Shown here: piece by piece, positions 1-5,016 of the stretch | How positions within the stretch are numbered: the stretch's first letter is position 1 | Layout of the letters: every line of letters begins with the position of its first letter | Source of the DNA: an uncultured Spongiibacteraceae bacterium | GTDB taxonomy: Bacteria > Pseudomonadota > Gammaproteobacteria > Pseudomonadales > Dasaniaceae | Assembly (NCBI GenBank): GCA_937969395.1 | Contig: CALBVI010000212.1 | Coordinates: 1-5,016, forward strand | Reading direction: 5' to 3' | DNA length: 5,016 nucleotides | Program-made: the position numbers and the translations under genes | Notes under the pieces: model-generated | What the model was told of the DNA's origin: nothing | The model's input: the letters and a program-made list of their open reading frames with translations, nothing else | Database searches by the model: none

Positions 1-29
1 GCGATTTCGCGAGGTATACCAATAATCAT
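1..29 (-). CDS. Start of AlaDH/PNT-family dehydrogenase (partial)
   Basis: Only the first nine codons and two bases of a tenth lie in the window. Read on the minus strand from the ATG at 29-27 they give MIIGIPREI followed by a GC-starting codon (probably Ala). This matches the conserved N-terminal strand of the alanine dehydrogenase / NAD(P) transhydrogenase alpha-subunit family, whose members open with M-x-IG-(V/I)-P-(R/K)-E. Arg rather than Lys before the Glu leans slightly towards transhydrogenase alpha (PntA) over alanine dehydrogenase, but nine residues cannot decide it. The start is supported by GAGGA on the minus strand (bases 40-36), six bases from the ATG. The gene is divergent from leuA and shares the long intergenic region with it. 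Confidence 0.6.
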
Positions 30-73
30 GTAGTGTCCTCGTTATAATTAGAGAGTGAGGTTAGCCCGTGCAA

Positions 74-82
74 TGTATAACA
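74..82 (-). promoter_or_regulatory. Candidate extended -10 promoter for the divergent gene
   Basis: On the minus strand bases 82-74 read TGTTATACA, a TG-n extended -10 followed by TATACA (one or two differences from TATAAT). The hexamer 17 bases upstream (AATAAT) is a poor -35, so the extended -10 would have to carry the promoter. It would start transcription near base 67 and give a leader of about 38 bases before the ATG at 29. This is inference from motif matching only. Confidence 0.3.
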
Positions 83-83
83 C

Positions 84-94
84 AGGATTATCCT
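84..94. promoter_or_regulatory. 11-bp perfect palindrome, possible operator
   Basis: AGGATTATCCT is a perfect dyad around a central T. It sits just upstream of the candidate extended -10 of the divergent gene, in the spacer where a bound repressor would block RNA polymerase. The position is suggestive, but a site this short can occur by chance in AT-rich DNA. Confidence 0.25.
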
Positions 95-137
95 AAATTA
101 TTAAAAGCTAGCCGTGTATGTTGAAGCTGTCTTAAGT

Positions 138-163
138 TGAATATTTATACGTATCAATATTCA
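138..163. repeat. 26-bp near-perfect palindrome in the intergenic region
   Basis: The left arm, 138-150, reads TGAATATTTATAC. The opposite arm read on the minus strand, 163-151, is TGAATATTGATAC. Twelve of thirteen base pairs are symmetric about the point between 150 and 151, and the core is ATACGTAT. The only broken pair is 146/155. As DNA it has the size and symmetry of an operator for a dimeric regulator. As RNA it would fold into a hairpin with a minimal loop, but no T-run follows, so a terminator is unlikely. It lies about 110 bases upstream of the start of the divergent gene and about 500 bases before leuA, so the divergent gene is the nearer target. No known regulator consensus was recognised. 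Confidence 0.55.
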
Positions 164-171
164 GATATTGA
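154..171. repeat. Inverted repeat sharing an arm with the 26-bp palindrome
   Basis: TCAATAT (154-160) and ATATTGA (165-171) are perfect 7-bp inverted repeats around TCAG. The left arm is part of the right arm of the 138-163 palindrome, so in RNA the two hairpins would be mutually exclusive. In DNA the region would offer three related half-sites. It could be a composite operator or a small alternative-structure RNA; neither is proven. Confidence 0.4.
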
Positions 172-280
172 GTTACTGCTGATGTTGAATGCTTGGCCGT
201 TTTTGAGCCGGCTACTATAGCGATCAAGACTAGATATGGCTAGTTATTAGACTAAAAAATTATTCAATAAAGGGGCATAA

Positions 281-310
281 ATGCTGAATTTTGCACTAAA
301 TAAGGGCTAA
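281..310 (+). other. Possible 9-residue leader ORF
   Basis: ATG at 281 to TAA at 308-310 encodes MLNFALNKG. AGGGG at 271-275 lies five bases before the ATG, a good Shine-Dalgarno match. Only two of nine residues are Leu, so it does not resemble a leucine attenuator peptide. It is listed because a second ORF with its own ribosome-binding sequence begins four bases after its stop. It may well be chance. Confidence 0.15.
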
Positions 311-313
311 AAA

Positions 314-379
314 ATGAATGGAAGGCATAATTGTCAATATTTCCAGTTTTTTTGTATTTTTATGGATAGTTTTTTTTGA
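314..379 (+). other. Possible 21-residue Phe-rich ORF
   Basis: ATG at 314 to TGA at 377-379 encodes a 21-residue peptide with six Phe, clustered in the second half (YFQFF and DSFF). AAGGG at 302-306 precedes the ATG by seven bases. A Phe-rich short peptide recalls an attenuation leader, but there is no following GC-rich hairpin plus T-run, and the next gene makes leucine rather than phenylalanine. The Phe codons come from T-runs, so low-complexity sequence explains them adequately. Confidence 0.15.
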
Positions 380-387
380 CGTGGTCG

Positions 388-403
388 AAGTTTTTAAAGA
401 CTT
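388..403. repeat. 16-bp imperfect palindrome
   Basis: AAGTTTTTAAAGACTT is symmetric in seven of eight pairs; the remaining pair (392/399) would be a G-U wobble in RNA. It begins nine bases after the end of the Phe-rich mini-ORF and is not followed by a T-run. It could be a weak hairpin or a protein-binding dyad. The low-complexity A/T core lowers confidence. Confidence 0.2.
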
Positions 404-549
404 GATATTTATAAGGTTAATGTCTTGCGGATAAAAGATAGTCAGGTCGGCTGCTCGATGACGGAAGCTGTAAAACCTTGTAATTAGCTAGTCGAGATTT
501 ACGATTTTCCCAGCGCTGAGATTAAATTTAGTTTATCCTTCGTGCTTGG

Positions 550-580
550 TTGAATGGCAGAATAAAAATAGTTTTATAAC
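550..580 (+). promoter_or_regulatory. Weak candidate promoter for leuA
   Basis: TATAAC at 575-580 is a good -10 match. The best -35-like hexamer upstream is TTGAAT at 550-555, separated by 19 bases, which is long. If used, transcription would start near 587 and leave a leader of about 75 bases containing the direct repeat at 593-620. Other weak combinations exist closer to the gene (for example TTGATG at 599-604 with TATAGA at 620-625, spacer 15), so the choice is uncertain. Confidence 0.2.
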
Positions 581-592
581 ATCATTAGGGCG

Positions 593-620
593 TCGCTGTT
601 GATGCTTACTGATCGCTGTT
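593..620 (+). repeat. Direct repeat TCGCTGTT before leuA
   Basis: TCGCTGTT occurs at 593-600 and again at 613-620, starting 20 bases apart, close to two turns of the DNA helix. Both copies lie within 75 bases of the leuA start. The spacing would place two protein monomers on the same face of the DNA. An eight-base repeat is short enough to be accidental. Confidence 0.25.
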
Positions 621-648
621 ATAGACATGTTTATTACATATAGGTTTT

Positions 649-652
649 AGGA
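649..652 (+). promoter_or_regulatory. Ribosome binding site of leuA
   Basis: AGGA at 649-652 is followed by eleven bases and then the ATG at 664. The spacing is slightly long. The start is fixed independently because the protein then begins five residues before the conserved [11 protein letters not shown] motif, as in other LeuA proteins. Confidence 0.5.
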
Positions 653-663
653 TATTTAGTCTT

Positions 664-2211
664 ATGAGTAAGAATCGTTTAGTGATTTTTGATACTACTT
701 TACGTGATGGCGAGCAGAGCCCAGGCGCATCGATGACGCGTGATGAAAAAGTGCGTATTGCAAAAATGCTAGAGAAAATGAAGGTTGATGTTATTGAAGC
801 GGGGTTTGCGATTGCTAGCCCTGGTGATTTTGAATCAATCCGCGCTGTTGCTGAAGCCGTTAAAGACAGCACCATATGTAGTCTCGCTCGTGCCGTAGAG
901 GGTGATATTGAACGAGCAGCAGCAGCGATTAAGCCTGCTAATTCAGGCCGTATTCATACGTTCATAGCAACATCGCCTATTCATATGCAATATAAGTTGA
1001 TGATGGAGCCGGATCAGGTATTAGAGCGCGCGGTGAAAATGGTCAAAATGGCCCGTAACCTTTGTGATGATGTCGAGTTTTCCTTGGAAGACGGTAGCCG
1101 TAGCGAATACGAATTTCAGTGCCGTATTATAGAAGCTGTCATTAACGCCGGTGCTTCGACGATTAATATTCCAGACACTGTCGGTTACGGTGAGCCTCTC
1201 GAATATGGCGCTATGTTTAAACGCTTGATTGAGAATGTTCCCAATGCGGATAAAGCGATTTTTTCTACCCATTGCCATAATGATTTAGGTTTGGCCGTTG
1301 CCAACTCCTTATCTGCGGTGATGAATGGTGTGCGTCAGGTCGAATGTACTATTAACGGTCTGGGAGAGCGAGCAGGTAATGCTTCATTAGAAGAGGTCGT
1401 CATGGCGGTGAAAACTCGCAGTGATGTTTTCCCGGTGACAACAAGTATTGAGCCAGTACATATTGTGCCAACATCACGCTTGGTTTCTTCAATTACGGGT
1501 TTTCCCGTTCAGCCAAATAAAGCGATTGTTGGTGCTAATGCATTCGCTCATGAATCCGGTATTCATCAGGATGGCGTCTTAAAGCATCGTGAAACTTATG
1601 AAATTATGAGTGCTGAAACGGTAGGCTGGGCGGCTAACAAATTAGTGTTAGGGAAACACTCTGGACGGGCAGCGGTTAAGGCTCGGTTTGAAGAGTTAGG
1701 TATTACCTTTGAATCCCAAGATGCTTTAAACGAAGCGTTTGTCGGTTTTAAAGAGCTTGCCGATAAGAAACATGAAATTTTCGATGAAGATTTGCAGGCT
1801 TTAGTCAGTGGTGTATCTGCCGCTGACACACCGATAAAATATGATTGCACCGAGCTTGAGGCGACGTCAAAAACAGGCGCGAAACCTCAGGCATCATTAA
1901 CCTTGGTTATAGATGGGCAAGCACAGACAACAGCCGCTGATGGTGATGGCTTAGTGGATGCCGCTTATAAAGCGATCGAAAAGATCGTTAATAGTGGCTC
2001 TGAATTAAAGTTATATTTAGTGAGTGCTGTTACTGAAGGAACTGATTCATTGGGTGAAGTGACAGTGAGATTAGAAAAAGACAATGTCATTGTTAATGGC
2101 TCGGGCACTGATACCGATATTGTCGTGGCCTCAGTTAAAGCGTACCTCAATGCATTAAACCTTCTTGAAGCAGGGATTTTGAAAGCTCATCCGCAGAAGG
2201 AAGGGGTATAA
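664..2211 (+). CDS. leuA: 2-isopropylmalate synthase (LeuA)
   Basis: LeuA condenses acetyl-CoA with 2-ketoisovalerate to form 2-isopropylmalate, the first committed step of leucine biosynthesis in the cytoplasm. The product has 515 residues, normal for the long bacterial form. The DRE-TIM-barrel catalytic domain (about 5-275) carries the signature [10 protein letters not shown] at 9-18, [15 protein letters not shown] at 201-215 and [13 protein letters not shown] at 232-244. The divalent metal ligands expected from the family are Asp15, His203, His205 and Asn239, all present. The linker contains [13 protein letters not shown] (296-308) and LGKHSGR (329-335). The C-terminal LeuA-dimer domain (about 375-505), which binds leucine for feedback inhibition, ends with [19 protein letters not shown] (481-499). 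The frame is intact. leuB, leuC and leuD are not beside it. A holD-like gene follows 43 bases later. No leucine attenuator leader was recognised upstream. Confidence 0.98.
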   Translation: MSKNRLVIFDTTLRDGEQSPGASMTRDEKVRIAKMLEKMKVDVIEAGFAIASPGDFESIRAVAEAVKDSTICSLARAVEGDIERAAAAIKPANSGRIHTFIATSPIHMQYKLMMEPDQVLERAVKMVKMARNLCDDVEFSLEDGSRSEYEFQCRIIEAVINAGASTINIPDTVGYGEPLEYGAMFKRLIENVPNADKAIFSTHCHNDLGLAVANSLSAVMNGVRQVECTINGLGERAGNASLEEVVMAVKTRSDVFPVTTSIEPVHIVPTSRLVSSITGFPVQPNKAIVGANAFAHESGIHQDGVLKHRETYEIMSAETVGWAANKLVLGKHSGRAAVKARFEELGITFESQDALNEAFVGFKELADKKHEIFDEDLQALVSGVSAADTPIKYDCTELEATSKTGAKPQASLTLVIDGQAQTTAADGDGLVDAAYKAIEKIVNSGSELKLYLVSAVTEGTDSLGEVTVRLEKDNVIVNGSGTDTDIVVASVKAYLNALNLLEAGILKAHPQKEGV

Positions 2212-2254
2212 CGGTGCTGAGCGGTACTGTGGAACTCGTCGGACAGCTTACGTT

Positions 2255-3106
2255 ATGAATGAATTACAGCGGCAGGCCTATATTGAAGCGATGGGGGTCG
2301 ATAGTTATTTCCCGCGGTTTACTTTGCCTGGTGCAGCTGTCTCTGAGCTGTGTGAAATACCATCGGAGTTTCTTCAGTCTGAATTAGCTGCTGTGGAAAC
2401 AGCAGTAATTACTGATGATGCCCTGAACTCTGTACAGGCTGATTCAATTAGCCCTGTTGAGAATAGTGTTGCCACTGCTGCGGTTAAGGGCAGTGCTGGC
2501 AATGGAAGTGCTGCGGCAATGCAGGCTTTGTTTGCTGATGATAATAAACGAAAAGAATATTCTGCTGATAAAACCTTAGCAGCAACCAGCTCCGTCGAGC
2601 CAGTCAATACTGATGGCGACATTATTCCCGAATTTTCGCTTTCAATTATTCGTGGCGCTAATATTCTCTTGGTCGATGAGGGACTTAACGGCAATGTCGA
2701 TCAAGTTGAGTATCTGACGCTGCTGCATAATATGTTATTCGCATTAGGTGCAGAGGTTCAGCAACTTTCTATTGAACGATTTAATTGGCCGATGGTTAAG
2801 AGTGCTCAGTTTGATCAAACGGCGTTAGCAGCTAAGCAAACACTGCAAGCTTTTATTGCTAAACAGTTGAGCCAGTTAGATAGCTCTTATCTTTTAGTTA
2901 TGGGTGAGAGTGCAAAAACTTATTTAGCCGCTGAGCTTACTTCTGATAATGAAAAGCTTTCTCATGGTCGTTTTATGAGTTGCAAAGTATTAGAGTCACA
3001 ATTGATTTGCACGCATAGCGCTTCGGCTATGTTAATAAATCCTGAGTTAAAGCGTGAGATTTGGAAAGACCTCCAGCCACTTCATCGTGTGTTAAAAAAA
3101 TCCTAA
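2255..3106 (+). CDS. holD: Divergent HolD-like (DNA polymerase III psi) protein
   Basis: Psi joins the clamp-loader complex to chi, and through chi to SSB, in the DNA polymerase III holoenzyme. The call comes from recalled similarity to E. coli psi plus position directly before rimI, the E. coli order. Residues 8-28 (AYIEAMGV, then PRFTLPGA) match the psi N-terminal chi-binding peptide (LQQLGI, then RRPGA). Residues 134-180 (ANILLVDEG through a helix to VQQLSIERFNWPM) follow the psi core (VMVANDLP to VLQLTPEKIAMLP). INPELKREIWKDL (261-273) matches the C-terminal NPTARAALWQQI. At 283 residues it is about twice the E. coli length of 137. The excess is mainly an Ala/Ser/Asp-rich, low-complexity stretch (about 41-128) between peptide and core, probably a flexible linker, and a longer segment around 180-245. 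The ribosome binding site is weak (GGA at 2241-2243). Psi is poorly conserved, and an unusual psi is known from pseudomonads, so HolD is likely but unproven. Confidence 0.68.
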   Translation: MNELQRQAYIEAMGVDSYFPRFTLPGAAVSELCEIPSEFLQSELAAVETAVITDDALNSVQADSISPVENSVATAAVKGSAGNGSAAAMQALFADDNKRKEYSADKTLAATSSVEPVNTDGDIIPEFSLSIIRGANILLVDEGLNGNVDQVEYLTLLHNMLFALGAEVQQLSIERFNWPMVKSAQFDQTALAAKQTLQAFIAKQLSQLDSSYLLVMGESAKTYLAAELTSDNEKLSHGRFMSCKVLESQLICTHSASAMLINPELKREIWKDLQPLHRVLKKS

Positions 3107-3591
3107 TGCAAGTACGGTCGATGCTTGAAGGTGATGCTGAGCGAGCTTTTTCGATAGAGTCAGCTGTCACTCAATTTCCCTGGAGTTTGCAGCAGTATCG
3201 CAGTAGCGTTGTTGCTGATGATAGCTTTGTGCTGGAACAGGCAGGAAAAATAGTTGGTTTTATTATTTTTAAACGCGTGTTAGACGAAACTAACTTATTA
3301 AATATTGTCATTGATAAGCAGTATCAAGGTCAGGGTTTAGGGCGATATTTACTAGAGTTCGGTTTGGTAAATCAACGCAGCCATGGTGTAAAAAATTGTT
3401 TTTTAGAAGTTAGGCGATCTAATGTTAGTGCTCAGAAACTGTATCAATTGCTAAATTTTATTATCATCGGCGTGCGTAAAAATTATTATCCGCTAGCACA
3501 AGGTAAAGAAGATGCTATTGTGATGAGCACAGAAATTTCAAATAAACTGGTTGAGAAAATATATGACGGAATCATCGATGCGAGCTGTTGA
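3106..3591 (+). CDS. rimI: Ribosomal protein S18-alanine N-acetyltransferase (RimI)
   Basis: RimI is a GNAT-fold enzyme that transfers acetyl from acetyl-CoA to the N-terminal alanine of ribosomal protein S18. From the ATG at 3106 the product has 161 residues. QFPWS (23-27) corresponds to the family's substrate-binding FPWS. LDETNLLNIVID (59-70) leads into the acetyl-CoA pyrophosphate loop QGQGLGRYLLE (74-84). LEVRRSNVSAQKLY (100-113) contains the expected catalytic Glu101 and Tyr113 (E103 and Y115 in E. coli). RKNYYP (124-129) and GKEDAIVM (133-140) complete the signature. About 18 extra C-terminal residues follow the usual end, and they overlap the next gene. The frame stays open upstream to a TTG at 3061, but family alignment favours 3106, where the ATG overlaps the preceding TAA by one base (TAATG). 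No Shine-Dalgarno precedes it, so translation is probably coupled to the holD-like gene. Confidence 0.93.
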   Translation: MQVRSMLEGDAERAFSIESAVTQFPWSLQQYRSSVVADDSFVLEQAGKIVGFIIFKRVLDETNLLNIVIDKQYQGQGLGRYLLEFGLVNQRSHGVKNCFLEVRRSNVSAQKLYQLLNFIIIGVRKNYYPLAQGKEDAIVMSTEISNKLVEKIYDGIIDASC

Positions 3592-4000
3592 GAGTCAGTG
3601 GTGGATTATAGAGCTTCCAGAAGAGTGGGAGGCGGAACAAGATGATGAAACAATTCTTATCAGCGATCGTGATGATGTCGGTGAAATTGCCATTACAACA
3701 TTGCAAAAGGAGTCTGGTTCAGTTCTTGAAAAGGAATTGCTAGAGTTTACCGAGGAAATTGAAGCTCAATTTGGTCCGGGTAAACCCATAGAACTGGCTG
3801 AGTTTAAAGGTGTTTATTTCAGCTATAGCGATGAGGGTGATGCTGTAAGAGAGTGGTACCTATGTTGCGATGACCTATTATTGTTTATTACTTATAGCTG
3901 CGGTGAAGAAAATAATGGCATGGACGATGGTGCTGTTGATGAAATCTTGTCGACTATATTTGTAAAAAGTAAAGAACAGGTAGAGAGCGAGACGTTGTAG
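3563..4000 (+). CDS. Unrecognised small acidic protein after rimI
   Basis: I do not recognise a named family. The product has 145 residues from the ATG at 3563, or 140 from a second ATG at 3578; a TTG at 3551 is less likely. Both ATGs have weak upstream matches (GAG at 3553-3555; GGA at 3568-3570). The protein overlaps the rimI end by 29 or 14 bases, implying co-translation. It has no signal peptide or membrane segment and is rich in Asp and Glu, so it is probably a soluble cytoplasmic protein. An early WWIIELPEEWEAE segment is followed by predicted strands (ETILISD, GEIAITTLQ), an acidic helix (VLEKELLEFTEEIEAQF), strands (GVYFSYS, REWYLCC, LLLFITYSC) and a C-terminal helix (DEILSTIF). The order of a P-x-x-W strand, a central helix and an antiparallel sheet recalls the PsbP/Mog1/DcrB-like alpha-beta fold. 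That is a guess from pattern, not a family assignment. Three Cys lie in the last third. Confidence 0.8.
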   Translation: MTESSMRAVESQWWIIELPEEWEAEQDDETILISDRDDVGEIAITTLQKESGSVLEKELLEFTEEIEAQFGPGKPIELAEFKGVYFSYSDEGDAVREWYLCCDDLLLFITYSCGEENNGMDDGAVDEILSTIFVKSKEQVESETL

Positions 4001-4034
4001 TTGTTGATGCCGATTCTATCTATGAATTCTCTGT
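4001..4034. other. Convergent gap without a clear terminator
   Basis: These 34 bases separate the stops of two converging genes. No GC-rich stem with a T-run is visible on either strand. The best dyad is GTTC-AGG-GAAC just inside the minus-strand gene end (4034-4043), only four base pairs long. Termination is either Rho-dependent or occurs inside the opposing gene. Confidence 0.4.
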
Positions 4035-5016
4035 TCAGGGAACTTCAGTTTGTTGCTCGTTAGTATTTGCATCGCAATGATTTATATCGCCCTGGGGACT
4101 ATTTTTAATACATAGGATTTTTTCTTCAAGATTAATAATGTCTTGATTGATCTGTTTTCTTTTCTCGCGGGCCAATTCTTGGCTTTGTTGTTCGAGTTCC
4201 CTCGCTTTTGATGAGTTGGAAAAAGCGAGTGCCTTTTGTTGGTACTGATTTTCTAAAGCTGCGAGATGAGACCGGTAATTGGCGATGGTCGTTGTTGATG
4301 GGGTTTTATTGTGTTGATAAATTCTCTTTTCTAGTATTTTTTTCTGTTCTTCAAGTTGTTGGCTATATTCAGTCATTTTTGCATCATAGGCCGAATAGAT
4401 AATAGGTTTGGTGTTTTTTAATTGCATTATTTTTTGTTTTAATTTGGCTATGATGAGTTGATTTTTTAGTTGTTGTTCAGATAAGTCACTGCGATCGCTT
4501 TTATCTTCGCTGTGAATGGGATAGTGTATTGCTTGAGGTGACAGGTATTTTTTTTCAATACCTTTGGTGGCATCAATATTTAAGCCAGCAGCTATTAAAT
4601 TGTTAACCCTTCTTTGTATTTCAATAGTGCTTAATTCTTTATCTTTTATCAGTTGTTGTAGCGTTTGAGTTAGCAGGGTTTGCTTTTCATTAGAGCGTAG
4701 TTTGCTTGCGATCACTATTTGATTCAGTAGTTGATGATTGTCGGTGATGGAAATCAGTTGTGACGGGGTTATATCTGTGAAGTTTGCATTATGTTCCTCT
4801 AAGAGCAAGATTATTCTATTGCGGCTATCAATATCGCCAAGATTGGCTTGGAGTGCATATTCAAGTGGGGTGATTGAAATTGCGCTGTTACCTGAATAGG
4901 TTTGATGAGGTGTGTTGGCATCAATGCCTGCTGCTAGTAACTTTTCTACTTGGGCTGCATTACCTTGAATAATCGCTAAATGTAATGCTGGCAGTGGTGT
5001 TGCTGTTGGTGTGTTG
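4035..5016 (-). CDS. Ankyrin-repeat protein with C-terminal coiled coil (5' end missing)
   Basis: The frame is open from the right edge to the TGA at 4037-4035, giving 326 visible residues. An internal TTG at 4808 is not a plausible start, because the ankyrin pattern runs straight through it. Counting from the edge, residues 8-35 contain LHLAIIQGNAAQVEKLLAAG and then IDANT, a good ankyrin repeat (consensus LHLAA-x2-G-x4-V-x2-LL-x2-GA-x2-N). Residues 49-79 (TPLEYAL to ILLLEEHNANF) form a second, longer, degenerate repeat. Residues 130-150 (V-x2-LIAAGLNIDAT) look like the end of a third. Residues 178-304 are rich in Gln, Lys, Glu and Leu with long predicted helices, a probable coiled coil broken near 237-242 (KTPSTT). 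The tail is polar. No membrane segment is visible. Ankyrin repeats mediate protein binding; the partner is unknown. The upstream sequence is Thr/Pro-rich (NTPTATPLP), possibly a linker from another domain. Confidence 0.85.
   Translation of the reverse strand, partial: NTPTATPLPALHLAIIQGNAAQVEKLLAAGIDANTPHQTYSGNSAISITPLEYALQANLGDIDSRNRIILLLEEHNANFTDITPSQLISITDNHQLLNQIVIASKLRSNEKQTLLTQTLQQLIKDKELSTIEIQRRVNNLIAAGLNIDATKGIEKKYLSPQAIHYPIHSEDKSDRSDLSEQQLKNQLIIAKLKQKIMQLKNTKPIIYSAYDAKMTEYSQQLEEQKKILEKRIYQHNKTPSTTTIANYRSHLAALENQYQQKALAFSNSSKARELEQQSQELAREKRKQINQDIINLEEKILCIKNSPQGDINHCDANTNEQQTEVP

Larger units (their letters stand above)
30..663. other. Long intergenic region between divergent genes
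   Basis: These 634 bases lie between the start of the minus-strand dehydrogenase-type gene and leuA. No ORF of ordinary gene length or recognisable protein was found on either strand. The region is AT-rich with several T-runs (for example 347-377). It holds the palindromes at 84-94, 138-163 and 154-171, two tiny ORFs at 281-310 and 314-379, and a direct repeat at 593-620. No leucine-codon-rich leader peptide with a following attenuator, as found before E. coli leuA, could be identified. There is room for an unrecognised small RNA or a remnant of a lost gene. Confidence 0.6.

Noticed and set aside
193..208. Sigma-54 promoter-like GG-N10-GC
   Set aside because: The invariant GG and GC are present, but the TTGC side reads GAGC and the CACG side is absent, so the match is too weak.
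319..353. Possible rho-independent terminator before the T-run
   Set aside because: TGGAA and TTCCA give only a five-base stem with a 17-base loop, too weak ahead of the T-run.
413..479. AAGGTT / AACCTT inverted repeat
   Set aside because: Six-base arms separated by 55 bases with no supporting inner stem; likely chance.
606..875. Minus-strand ORF of 89 codons overlapping the leuA start
   Set aside because: It lies opposite the conserved leuA N terminus and its translation shows only composition bias typical of an antisense frame.
1021..2150. Several minus-strand ORFs of 61-85 codons within leuA
   Set aside because: All are antisense to an intact, well-conserved leuA and resemble no protein family.
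2374..2694. Minus-strand ORF of 106 codons inside the holD-like gene
   Set aside because: It overlies the low-complexity Ala/Ser segment; the Ala/Ser-rich antisense product is expected from that composition.
4208..4402. Plus-strand ORF of 64 codons with hydrophobic stretches
   Set aside because: It is antisense to the coiled-coil part of the ankyrin protein; complementing Lys/Gln/Glu codons yields Phe/Leu/Val-rich sequence, so the apparent membrane segment is an artefact.
4035..4808. Start of the ankyrin gene at the TTG at 4808
   Set aside because: The open frame continues to the window edge and an ankyrin repeat spans the TTG, so the true start lies outside the window.

Overview
The window looks like chromosomal DNA of a moderately AT-rich gammaproteobacterium. 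This rests on the E. coli-like 2-isopropylmalate synthase and on a holD-like gene directly followed by rimI, which is the E. coli gene order. The genus cannot be fixed from sequence alone; a marine, Cellvibrionales-type or pseudomonad-related lineage is only a guess.

Layout. At the left edge, the first ten codons of a minus-strand gene (start at base 29) encode the opening of an alanine dehydrogenase / transhydrogenase-alpha type protein, preceded by a good ribosome binding site. A gap of about 630 bases follows with no convincing gene. It holds a near-perfect 26-bp palindrome (138-163), a second hairpin sharing one arm with it (154-171), an 11-bp palindrome inside a candidate minus-strand promoter, two tiny ORFs with Shine-Dalgarno-like sequences, and a direct repeat just before leuA. 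Next, on the plus strand, are leuA (664-2211), a divergent holD-like gene (2255-3106), rimI (3106-3591) and an unrecognised small acidic protein gene (3563-4000). They are tightly packed: a 43-base gap, then a 1-base overlap, then an overlap of 14 to 29 bases. They may form one transcript. A 34-base convergent gap with no clear terminator separates them from a minus-strand ankyrin-repeat/coiled-coil gene (4035-5016) whose start lies beyond the right edge.

How the genes relate. LeuA commits carbon to leucine synthesis. The HolD-like protein is the probable psi subunit linking the DNA polymerase III clamp loader to chi and SSB. RimI acetylates the N terminus of ribosomal protein S18. These are unrelated housekeeping functions that share a strand. 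The rimI start has no Shine-Dalgarno of its own and probably depends on translation of the upstream gene. The last gene of the group and the ankyrin gene are the least characterised. No mobile element, CRISPR array, rRNA or tRNA was seen. The most useful leads are the enlarged psi-like protein, the unknown protein after rimI, the intergenic palindrome pair and the ankyrin/coiled-coil protein.
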